A stretch of DNA of 22,313 bases, taken from positions 1 to 22,313 of the forward strand of contig CBFHSW010000080.1 of the NCBI GenBank assembly GCA_965658595.1. The letters run 5' to 3'. Below, one piece after another: positions 1 through 6,739 of this stretch (positions are counted from its first letter, which is position 1; each line of letters starts with the position of its first letter). A program made the translations under genes and the position numbers. The notes under the pieces are model-generated. The model saw nothing but the letters and a program-made list of their open reading frames with translations. It did not search any database and had not been told where the DNA came from. The DNA comes from UBA1858 sp965658595. GTDB taxonomy: Bacteria; Pseudomonadota; Gammaproteobacteria; UBA4575.

Positions 1-15
1 TCTTTTGCTGACTTT

Positions 16-1392
16 TTACTGACTGATAGCCATCTGTTTATCTGCCGACATTTGCTTCAAAATATTTAAGGCTTCATCAAGCACGGCATCGCCCTCACTG
101 TCAGCTGCTACTATGATAGTTTTTACTGCTTGCTTGACGTCTGATGTCGACTCATCATCCGCGGCCTCTTGTTGATCGATACTATTTTCTAAATGTCCTG
201 CTAAATCAGACTCACGCACAAATTTGAAGCTCTTGTCTTCTTCACCTTCTGTGACCTCTGTTTCAACGAGAATGTCTGGCTTGATTCCCTCAGCCTGGAT
301 AGAACGACCATTCGGCGTGTAATATCGAGAGGTAGTCAATTTAATGCCGTTATCATCTTGCAATGGCAGGACTGTCTGTACTGAACCTTTTCCAAATGAT
401 TTTTTCCCCATAATAACGGCACGCTCATGATCTTGTAATGCCCCCGCTACGATTTCTGAAGCCGATGCTGAACCTTCATTGATAAGAATAATAATAGGCA
501 AGCCGGCTGTTAGATCAGGAGTGCTAGCAGTATATTTCAAACTACCATCAGAACCACGACCCTTAGTGTAAACAATTAATTTTCCATCCTTTAGAAATAA
601 ATCAGATACTCCAACAGCACCAGTCAAAACACCTCCAGGATTATTGCGCAAATCAAGTATTAATCCTTGCAAGTCTGGATCAGAATTTTTCAACCTTTGC
701 ACAGCATTGATTACATTACGAGTGGTCTTGGACTGGAAACTAGATATTCTTAAGTATCCAATACCCGCTTCTAATATGCGACTGCGTACACTTTTAACCT
801 TGATAACATCCCGTCTAACTGTGATTTCCAATGGCACATTCTCACCCTCGCGCATAATGGTGAGTAAAATATCAGTGCCTCGTTTGCCACGCATGAGTTT
901 AACGGCTTCGTTTAAGGTTAATCCTTTTACCTGTGTATCATCTAACTGGATAATTAAATCACCTGCTTTAACACCAGCCTTATCAGCCGGTGTATCTTCG
1001 ATCGGTGCAATCACTCGAACCACACCATTTTCCATCCCGACCTCTATGCCTAAACCACCAAATTCTCCACTCGTGCCAATCTGCAGCTCTTCGAATTCAT
1101 CAGCGCTTAAAAACACAGAGTGTGGATCCAAACTACTCATCATGCCTCTGATAGCACCATCAATTAGCTGTTTATCATCAACCTCTTCTACATACTCTTT
1201 TTTGATACGCGCATAGATATCTGTGAACAGTCTAATCTCAGAAAGTGGGAGATCTACTGATGTTGATGCAGATACAGACTTAGAGACAGGCTCGCTTCCA
1301 CTCTCGGCCTTCACTTGAGGGTAGGTCAACAGTAATGATGCACATATGATGCTAGTGATTACTGTAAGACCCATCTGTATGCTGTGTTTCAT
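16..1392 (-). CDS. ctpA: Carboxy-terminal processing protease, S41 family (CtpA/Prc-like)
   Basis: Periplasmic serine protease that trims or degrades envelope proteins from their C-termini. The 458-residue product begins with a signal peptide (hydrophobic stretch about 10-23, likely cleavage after VKA near residue 29). A PDZ domain covers roughly 105-185, with the GLGIEVGMENG carboxylate-binding start. The S41 core follows; aligned by eye to E. coli Prc, the Ser-Lys pair is S310 (in GSASASE) and K335 (in FGKGSVQ), with Q339 in the third position. Length fits the CtpA family (about 440). The start is supported by a GGAG ribosome binding site six bases upstream. It lies 80 bp downstream of envC on the same strand, the arrangement known from Pseudomonas, so the two are probably co-transcribed. 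The stop lies 16 bp inside the window, so the gene is complete. Confidence 0.95.
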   Translation of the reverse strand: MKHSIQMGLTVITSIICASLLLTYPQVKAESGSEPVSKSVSASTSVDLPLSEIRLFTDIYARIKKEYVEEVDDKQLIDGAIRGMMSSLDPHSVFLSADEFEELQIGTSGEFGGLGIEVGMENGVVRVIAPIEDTPADKAGVKAGDLIIQLDDTQVKGLTLNEAVKLMRGKRGTDILLTIMREGENVPLEITVRRDVIKVKSVRSRILEAGIGYLRISSFQSKTTRNVINAVQRLKNSDPDLQGLILDLRNNPGGVLTGAVGVSDLFLKDGKLIVYTKGRGSDGSLKYTASTPDLTAGLPIIILINEGSASASEIVAGALQDHERAVIMGKKSFGKGSVQTVLPLQDDNGIKLTTSRYYTPNGRSIQAEGIKPDILVETEVTEGEEDKSFKFVRESDLAGHLENSIDQQEAADDESTSDVKQAVKTIIVAADSEGDAVLDEALNILKQMSADKQMAISQ

Positions 1393-1472
1393 GTCATGCT
1401 CCGTCTTTTAAATATACGTAATTATTGTTGTTCGGCTTATCTATTACACATGTATCTGTTTATCGCTTAAGA

Positions 1473-2660
1473 TTATGATCGACGACACCATAAGGCCGGG
1501 TCCACTGGACTGCCATTGTCACGAATCTCAAAATAAAGATTTGGCTCTTGTGTTTCTCCTGAATCACCGACAATAGCAATGACTTCGCCCTGTGTCACAT
1601 CTTCACCATTTTTCTTATACAAGCCCTCTGCATGAGCATACAAACTCATATAATTATTGCCATGATCGATAATGGTGAGCCACCCATAACGATCAAACCA
1701 ATCCGCGAAAACCACTTTCCCTGAAAATATTGAACGAATCTTGGTCCCGCTCTGTGCCGCTACGCTCACACCCGTCCACTGCAATCCACTACTGGTGGTC
1801 TTCTGCTGTCCAAAACGAATTTTGAGTGTACCTTGTACCGGCCAAGCTAATTGACCCTGATGATCTTCAAATGCCTGAAGTCCAGTATCCTCTTGATGGA
1901 CTAATTGTTCCAACAGCTGGGTTAAAGCACGTTTATTTTCCTGCTCAGCTTGTAATGCTTGAGTATTCTCTTGAATTAATCCAGATAAGGCCTGTTTCGC
2001 TTTTCTTTTGTGCCGTCTGGCCTTGGTTAGCCATTCATATTCAGTTTCTTGTTGTTGGTGCAGAGCCGCTTGTTTTTTATGCTGCTGGGTAATCTGTTCA
2101 CGATTGCTCAATAATTCCTGATGAACTTCATGAATCACTTCAATTTGTTGAAGCTGAGCCGCATGCAGATACTCATAAATGACACTTTGACGTCCTACGT
2201 CCTGCAAACTCTCTTGGTTTAATATAAATTGCCAACGGCTCTGCGCATTAAACTGATAAGCCGACACTAGTTGTTGTTGCAGTTTTATGCGCTGTTGATG
2301 CAGACGTTGTTGTATGGACTGAGTCTCAATTTGAAGCGTTTTCAGTTGCTTCTGGGTGCTTTGCAAACGCTGGGTTGTTGCCTGTAACTGGCGGTGTAAT
2401 TCACCAATCTCTTTGTCTAATTCACGCGATTCTGCTTCTAAATTAGCGTAACTTTCGCCATCTTCGCTTAAAATGCTTTCAAGTGAGCTAATGTTATCAA
2501 GTATCTTTTGCAGCCTTTGCTGCACATCTGTCGAGCTTTCTGCATAGGCATTAGGCAGAGCTAACAGCATGATCACAGTCAATAAGGCACACATTTTGAT
2601 CAACTTATGTCGAACCCTGTATGTTTGCTGGATGATATTAAGGCTATTCAATAGACACAT
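1473..2660 (-). CDS. envC: Murein hydrolase activator EnvC (coiled coil plus degenerate LytM domain)
   Basis: Periplasmic activator of the septal amidases AmiA/AmiB in cell division. A hydrophobic signal segment (about 24-40, ending in AYA) is followed by a Gln-rich coiled coil at about 45-265 and a LytM/M23 domain at about 272-392. The zinc ligands of active M23 peptidases are absent: the first His/Asp region reads TGVSVAAQ, the HxH position reads NLYFEIR, and only the isolated YAH remains. This is the EnvC pattern, which points to an activator and not a peptidase. The start is uncertain. The first ATG gives a long N-terminal region of about 22 residues before the hydrophobic segment, and AGGA lies directly against it; an internal ATG at 2594 would give a conventional signal peptide. 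It is followed by ctpA. The usual upstream partner gpmI is missing. Confidence 0.9.
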   Translation of the reverse strand: MCLLNSLNIIQQTYRVRHKLIKMCALLTVIMLLALPNAYAESSTDVQQRLQKILDNISSLESILSEDGESYANLEAESRELDKEIGELHRQLQATTQRLQSTQKQLKTLQIETQSIQQRLHQQRIKLQQQLVSAYQFNAQSRWQFILNQESLQDVGRQSVIYEYLHAAQLQQIEVIHEVHQELLSNREQITQQHKKQAALHQQQETEYEWLTKARRHKRKAKQALSGLIQENTQALQAEQENKRALTQLLEQLVHQEDTGLQAFEDHQGQLAWPVQGTLKIRFGQQKTTSSGLQWTGVSVAAQSGTKIRSIFSGKVVFADWFDRYGWLTIIDHGNNYMSLYAHAEGLYKKNGEDVTQGEVIAIVGDSGETQEPNLYFEIRDNGSPVDPALWCRRS

Positions 2661-2701
2661 TCCTGACTATGATGAGCGTATTAATGTTTTATAATATTAG
2701 T

Positions 2702-2717
2702 CGATACTATAGTATCG
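2702..2717. promoter_or_regulatory. Perfect 16-bp palindrome, candidate ArsR-family operator
   Basis: The sequence CGATACTATAGTATCG is its own reverse complement. It sits 30 bp before the ArsR-family gene and 41 bp before the divergent envC. A perfect TATAAT lies at 2690-2695, so on the plus strand the palindrome would begin at about the transcription start, a good place for a repressor. No convincing -35 box is visible at the right spacing. Binding by the adjacent regulator is inferred from position only. Confidence 0.55.
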
Positions 2718-2747
2718 TGCTGTGTACGTTTAATGGAATAAAAAATA

Positions 2748-3080
2748 ATGACAGAATCCTCATTCGTTCAACTCACACGATCTGAACTAATGGCCAGGGA
2801 AGAAGACATTGAGAGAGCCTCACGCTCCCTAAAAGCAATGTCACATCCACTGCGCCTTAAGATCCTATGTGTCCTAGGTGACCGTGAGATCAGCGTTCAA
2901 GACATCGTAGAATTTGTCGGCACCTCGCAGAGTAATATTTCGCAACATCTCGCTATACTGCGTGACAAAGAAATATTGAAGTCTCGTAAAGATGCTAACC
3001 GCGTCTATTATAAGGTGGGTGATGAACGCACACTTAAACTTATAGAAATGATGCAACGAGTATTTTGCTCGACTCATTGA
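2748..3080 (+). CDS. ArsR-family winged-helix regulator, SqrR/BigR/HlyU type (two-cysteine)
   Basis: A 110-residue transcriptional regulator. The winged helix spans about 30-95 (MSHPLRLKIL, recognition helix TSQSNISQHLAIL, wing SRKDANRVYYKV). The metal-binding ELCVCDL motif of ArsR/SmtB is not present. There are only two cysteines, C41 in helix 2 (LKILC) and C107 near the C-terminus (RVFC). These are the positions that form the sulfur bridge in Rhodobacter SqrR and correspond to the pair in Vibrio HlyU and in BigR. Family knowledge therefore suggests a repressor released by persulfide or polysulfide. It is the first gene of a plus-strand cluster whose next members are a rhodanese and a glutaredoxin, which suits a sulfur-responsive role. 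A palindrome at 2702-2717 is a candidate operator. The effector is inferred, not shown. Confidence 0.88.
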   Translation: MTESSFVQLTRSELMAREEDIERASRSLKAMSHPLRLKILCVLGDREISVQDIVEFVGTSQSNISQHLAILRDKEILKSRKDANRVYYKVGDERTLKLIEMMQRVFCSTH

Positions 3081-3126
3081 AGACATCGCTTATAATGCGT
3101 CTCTAATTTTATCAGCTAACTCGACC

Positions 3127-3552
3127 ATGACCCCAGAATCTGAATTCTTTGCCAACAATATAGTACTGTTTGCCGCTCTTGGAATCATCATTGCTCTTAT
3201 CTTGAGAATCGAAATCAAGCGAGCGACGTCTGGTTTTAAAGCTATTAGTCCTACCCAAGCAGTACATTTAATCAATCGCGAAGATGCAATTCTAATCGAT
3301 GTGCGTGAAGATAATGAGTTAGGTCAAGGTGCTATTCGTAATGCTGTTCACCTTTCATTGAGTGTCTTAAAACAGCGCATTGAAGAACTCAGAAAACATA
3401 GCAAACGACCGATTATTGCTTACTGCCGCTCTGGAAATCGCTCAGCAGAAGCCTGCGCCATATTGCTTCAACATGATTTTGAAAATGTCATGTCTTTGAA
3501 GGGTGGTTTTGAAGCATGGAAGATCGCAAATTTACCGGTAGCCAAAAAATGA
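3127..3552 (+). CDS. Membrane-anchored rhodanese-like sulfurtransferase
   Basis: Single-domain rhodanese of 141 residues with one N-terminal membrane segment (about 9-27), followed by basic residues that would place the domain in the cytoplasm. The rhodanese fold runs from about 37 to 138. The active-site loop is intact, C100-R-S-G-N-R-S, which predicts sulfur carriage as a cysteine persulfide; ILIDVRE and the C-terminal GGFEAWK are further family marks. It lies 46 bp after the ArsR-family gene and overlaps the glutaredoxin gene by four bases (ATGA). The rhodanese-glutaredoxin-secB order is also found in Pseudomonas. The physiological sulfur donor and acceptor cannot be read from the sequence. 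Confidence 0.93.
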   Translation: MTPESEFFANNIVLFAALGIIIALILRIEIKRATSGFKAISPTQAVHLINREDAILIDVREDNELGQGAIRNAVHLSLSVLKQRIEELRKHSKRPIIAYCRSGNRSAEACAILLQHDFENVMSLKGGFEAWKIANLPVAKK

Positions 3553-3812
3553 CCAACGATACCCACGACATCAAAGTATATAGCGGCAATCTCTGCCCTT
3601 ACTGCAATGCAGCCAAAAAACTATTAGACAGTAAGAATGTGTCTTACCAAGAAATCAATGTAGACACAGATCCTTCCGCACGTGCTGAAATGGAATCACT
3701 AAGTCAACACACTTCAGTGCCACAGATTTTCATCAATGGTACTCACGTAGGTGGTTTTGATGATTTAGCTGAACTCAACCGTGAAGGCAAACTCGATACT
3801 TTATTGAGTTAA
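3549..3812 (+). CDS. grxC: Glutaredoxin, GrxC type
   Basis: Small dithiol oxidoreductase that reduces disulfides and glutathionylated proteins at the expense of glutathione. The product is 87 residues, usual for GrxC (83-87). The redox motif CPYC is at residues 16-19, the cis-proline is in TSVPQIF, and the glutathione-binding HVGGFDDL follows. I chose the ATG at 3549 because it overlaps the rhodanese stop as ATGA and gives the normal N-terminus; an in-frame ATG at 3516 would add 11 residues lying inside the rhodanese gene. It is followed 18 bp later by secB. The adjacent rhodanese suggests a shared role in thiol and sulfane-sulfur handling, although this pairing is also found in species without the regulator. 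Confidence 0.95.
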   Translation: MTNDTHDIKVYSGNLCPYCNAAKKLLDSKNVSYQEINVDTDPSARAEMESLSQHTSVPQIFINGTHVGGFDDLAELNREGKLDTLLS

Positions 3813-3830
3813 TAACACATCGGAATCAAT

Positions 3831-4292
3831 ATGGCTGATAATGAACAAAAATTCGAAATACAGAAAATCTTTGTTAAAGATATATCTTTCGAAGCACCTA
3901 ACTCACCACAAGTATTTCGAGACAAGTGGAAACCTAAAACGGAAGTTCATTTAGCCACCAATGCACGTAAACTTGATGACAACATGTTTGAGGTGATTCT
4001 TAATATTACCGTCACAGCAAAACAAGACGAAGAACAAGTGGCATTCTTAGTAGAACTTAAGCAAGCAGGTATCTTCTTATTACAAGGTTTCGACGAGAAT
4101 CAACTAGACCATGTGATTGGTAGTTATTGCCCACAAACACTATTCCCCTTTGCGCGCGAAGCAGTCTCTGATTTTGTTACCAAAGGTGGTTTCCCTCCAA
4201 TGCTGTTAACGCCTGTTAATTTTGATGCGCTCTATGCACAACAAAAAGAACGCCAAAGCAGTATGGGTAACGAACAGCATCAACAACACTAA
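3831..4292 (+). CDS. secB: Protein-export chaperone SecB
   Basis: Cytoplasmic homotetrameric chaperone that keeps preproteins unfolded and hands them to SecA. The product is 153 residues, against 155 in E. coli. Family signatures are visible: FEIQKIFVKDISFEAPNSP at the N-terminus, VAFLVELKQAGIF in the middle, and the conserved CPQTLFPFAREAVSDFVTKGGFPP toward the C-terminus (key residues CPQ, FPFAR and GGFPP). A Gln/His-rich tail ends the protein. It follows grxC by 18 bp and precedes gpsA by 4 bp; the secB-gpsA neighbourhood is the common enterobacterial and pseudomonad arrangement. Confidence 0.97.
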   Translation: MADNEQKFEIQKIFVKDISFEAPNSPQVFRDKWKPKTEVHLATNARKLDDNMFEVILNITVTAKQDEEQVAFLVELKQAGIFLLQGFDENQLDHVIGSYCPQTLFPFAREAVSDFVTKGGFPPMLLTPVNFDALYAQQKERQSSMGNEQHQQH

Positions 4293-4296
4293 GCAC

Positions 4297-5310
4297 ATGT
4301 CACATCGCTCTCAGGTCATAGGCGTTCTCGGCGCAGGGGCTTGGGGCACAGCCCTAGCAATACATCTCGCCAAACTTCATGATAGTGTCACCCTGTGGGC
4401 ACGTGACAGCCAACATCTGCATGACTGTATTAATACTCGAGAGAACCAACGTTATTTAGAAGGCATCGCCCTTCCCGAGAACATCAACGCACAGGCAAAT
4501 TTAAACACCCTCATACAAACTGCTGATATATTAATTGTTGCTACACCCAGCGCCGCTATTCGCAACATGATGCAAGCTATCACTAAGCACCACAGCCAAC
4601 ACTTTCAAGGCGTCATATGGGCCTGCAAAGGTCTCGAACAAGGGACGGGGAAATTTCTCCATGAAGTTGCCGCTGAAGAATGTCCGCGTGATATTAAGCA
4701 TGCCATATTATCCGGCCCATCGTTTGCACGTGAAGTTGGGGCAGGTCTTCCTACTGCAGTCACCATGGCATCCAATGATAATAACTTTGCCCAGCAAGCT
4801 GCTCAACTGTTCCATCATTATATGTTCCGCTGCTATACCAGTTCTGATCTAATTGCTGTGGAGATTGGTGGTGCCTTTAAAAACATCCTAGCCATTGCCG
4901 CAGGTATTATCGATGGACTCGAATTTGGCGCCAATGCTCGTGCGGCTTTAATTACGCGTGGTATTGCTGAAATGACGCGCTTAGGTCGGCAACTTCATGC
5001 CAATACAGAAACTTTTTCAGGTCTATCCGGTATCGGTGACATTGTTCTCACCTGTACCGAGAACTTATCTCGTAATCGACGTTTTGGTCTGGGCTTGGGA
5101 CAGGGGCACAGTGTTGAACAGGTGGAAGATCAGATAGGTCAGGTAATAGAAGGTAAATTTGCAGCTCTTGAGATTTATCAATTAAGTCAAAAGCATGCCA
5201 TTGAGCTTCCTATTTGTGAGCAGGTTCATGCCGTCTTGTACGCCCACAAAGATCCACGCTTGGCTGTAGAAGAATTGTTAGCACGTTCGCTTAAACAAGA
5301 ATCTGAATAG
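4297..5310 (+). CDS. gpsA: Glycerol-3-phosphate dehydrogenase [NAD(P)+]
   Basis: Reduces dihydroxyacetone phosphate to sn-glycerol-3-phosphate for phospholipid synthesis; cytoplasmic. The product is 337 residues, against 339 in E. coli. The Rossmann motif GAGAWG is at 12-17, ACKGLE (K111) and LSGPSFAREV follow, and the catalytic lysine is in FKN (K195). The C-terminal domain has FGANARAALITRG and GLSGIGDIVLTC. The ATG at 4297 was chosen because it aligns with the family N-terminus and lies just after secB; the frame is open upstream into secB, but that part does not resemble GpsA. There is no clear Shine-Dalgarno, so translation may be coupled to secB. The stop codon directly abuts the stop of the convergent trmL, with no bases between them. 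Confidence 0.96.
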   Translation: MSHRSQVIGVLGAGAWGTALAIHLAKLHDSVTLWARDSQHLHDCINTRENQRYLEGIALPENINAQANLNTLIQTADILIVATPSAAIRNMMQAITKHHSQHFQGVIWACKGLEQGTGKFLHEVAAEECPRDIKHAILSGPSFAREVGAGLPTAVTMASNDNNFAQQAAQLFHHYMFRCYTSSDLIAVEIGGAFKNILAIAAGIIDGLEFGANARAALITRGIAEMTRLGRQLHANTETFSGLSGIGDIVLTCTENLSRNRRFGLGLGQGHSVEQVEDQIGQVIEGKFAALEIYQLSQKHAIELPICEQVHAVLYAHKDPRLAVEELLARSLKQESE

Positions 5311-5775
5311 CTATACCGCCCCTGTAAAATCATTTTGCCGCCATGCTTCAAACAAAAAAATAGCGCAGGAATTAGATAAATTGATGCTACGACTATCTGG
5401 AAGCATTGCTATCCTAAGTATTTGCTCCGCTGGAAAGTCATTTAATACCTGTGCTGGTAGTCCACGTGTTTCAGGCCCAAATAAAAATGCATCATTGGGC
5501 TGATACTTTACCTGTGCATAAGACTGACTGCCTTTGGTAGAACAGGCGAACAAGCGGTTATAAGAGATTTTTTGCAAACACGTTGTATAGTCTGGATACT
5601 CACTGACAAAATTCCAGTCCATATAGTCTAGCCCCGCGCGACGCATACGTTTATCATCAAGCTCGAAGCCTAATGGATGGATTAAATGCAAGTGGCAACC
5701 AGTATTAGCGCATAGACGCATAATATTACCCGTATTGGGTGGGATTTCTGGTTCGTACAAAATAATATGAAACAT
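5311..5775 (-). CDS. trmL: tRNA (cytidine/uridine-2'-O-)-methyltransferase TrmL
   Basis: SPOUT-family enzyme that methylates the ribose of the wobble base (position 34) in certain leucine tRNAs. The product is 154 residues (E. coli 157). The N-terminus MFHIILYEPEIPPNTGNI aligns residue for residue with the E. coli enzyme, which fixes the start at 5775 although the frame stays open further upstream. Other marks are DDKRMRRAGLDYMDW, the knot motif FGPETRGLP, and the C-terminal IAMLPDSRSINLSNS. The start codon shares CATG with the divergent dihydroorotate dehydrogenase gene, and the stop abuts the gpsA stop. No Shine-Dalgarno is visible. TATACT at 5784-5789 on this strand would place transcription start almost at the ATG, so a leaderless message is possible, but no good -35 is seen. 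Confidence 0.95.
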   Translation of the reverse strand: MFHIILYEPEIPPNTGNIMRLCANTGCHLHLIHPLGFELDDKRMRRAGLDYMDWNFVSEYPDYTTCLQKISYNRLFACSTKGSQSYAQVKYQPNDAFLFGPETRGLPAQVLNDFPAEQILRIAMLPDSRSINLSNSCAIFLFEAWRQNDFTGAV

Positions 5776-6712
5776 GACGATAAAGTATAAACAATTAAAT
5801 AACACGCTATTTGGAATCAACCTACAGACACCATTGGTGTTGCTGTCAGGCTGTGTTGGTTTTGGACAAGAATACACGCGTGTGGTCGGATACTCCAATG
5901 ATGAAATTGGAGCTATATGTCTCAAAGGTACAACACTGGAACCTCGTCTTGGCAATCCAGCCCATCGCATCTATGAAACACCTGCCGGCATGCTGAATGC
6001 CATTGGACTACAAAACCCCGGCGCCCATAAAGTGGTTAACGAATATCTACCACGTTTGGATTTCTCTGAAACACGCTATATTGCTAATGTCTCTGGTTCC
6101 ACAGTAGAAGAATATGCCGCAGTGACACGGGTCTTCGATGATTCGCCAATAGATGCGATTGAGATCAATATCTCATGTCCTAATGTTAAAGAGGGTGGTG
6201 TTGCTTTCGGTAACGATCCTGACATGTCGGCACGAGTAGTCGCCGCTTGTCGTGCCGCCACTAACAAGCCTATTATTACTAAACTCTCACCCAATCAAAC
6301 CGATATTGCCCATAACGCCAAACTCTGTATTGAGGCGGGTAGTGATGGATTCGCGGTGATTAATACCCTAATGGGCATGGCGGTGGATGTGAAACAGCGC
6401 AGACCCGTTATCGGTAATAATCAGGGTGGTTTGTCTGGCCCAGCGATCAAGCCTATCGCACTTCTTAAAGTGCATCAGGTTTACCAGGTCTGCAAACAAC
6501 ATAGTATTCCTATCATAGGACAGGGTGGTGTTAGCAATGGACAAGATGCTTTAGAGTTCATCATAGCAGGGGCAAGCGCAGTCGGAATTGGCACAGGCTT
6601 ATACTATGACCCGCTATTGTGCCAGGCCATCAATCAAGCGATCGAGACTTACCTAACCGACAACAACTACTCTCACATATCAGAGTTGGTCGGCAGTCTA
6701 GAACTGAACTAG
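5774..6712 (+). CDS. pyrD: Dihydroorotate dehydrogenase, class 1B (PyrDB) type
   Basis: FMN enzyme oxidising dihydroorotate to orotate in pyrimidine synthesis. The 312-residue product lacks the N-terminal membrane extension of class 2 enzymes and follows class 1B throughout: CLKGTTLEPRLGNP (K51), GLQNPG, NVSGST, and the active-site INISCPNVKEGG with C135, the same number as in Lactococcus PyrDB. VINTLMGMAVD, GGLSGPAIKPIAL and GGVSNGQDALEFIIAGASAVGIGTG bind FMN. Class 1B normally needs PyrK, an Fe-S/FAD subunit, which is not in this window. The ATG at 5774 is fixed by an in-frame TGA two codons earlier and by the alignment, and it shares CATG with trmL. No Shine-Dalgarno is evident. A related oxidoreductase of the same fold is possible but less likely. 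Confidence 0.88.
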   Translation: MTIKYKQLNNTLFGINLQTPLVLLSGCVGFGQEYTRVVGYSNDEIGAICLKGTTLEPRLGNPAHRIYETPAGMLNAIGLQNPGAHKVVNEYLPRLDFSETRYIANVSGSTVEEYAAVTRVFDDSPIDAIEINISCPNVKEGGVAFGNDPDMSARVVAACRAATNKPIITKLSPNQTDIAHNAKLCIEAGSDGFAVINTLMGMAVDVKQRRPVIGNNQGGLSGPAIKPIALLKVHQVYQVCKQHSIPIIGQGGVSNGQDALEFIIAGASAVGIGTGLYYDPLLCQAINQAIETYLTDNNYSHISELVGSLELN

Positions 6713-6739
6713 TCGTTACACCACTTTCAAGTTCCGGCG

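Noticed and set aside
644..1216. Plus-strand open frame of 190 codons
   Set aside because: It is antisense to ctpA, which has a full set of S41 and PDZ motifs; the antisense product has no recognisable domain.
1473..2660. EnvC as an active M23 zinc peptidase
   Set aside because: Most M23 zinc ligands are replaced, as is normal for EnvC, so it is an activator and this is not a novel loss.
4222..4296. Upstream extension of gpsA inside secB
   Set aside because: The 25 added residues overlap secB in another frame and do not resemble GpsA; the family N-terminus begins at the ATG at 4297.
5776..5970. N-terminal extension of trmL by 65 codons
   Set aside because: The extension is antisense to the dihydroorotate dehydrogenase and has no TrmL similarity; alignment starts exactly at the Met at 5775.
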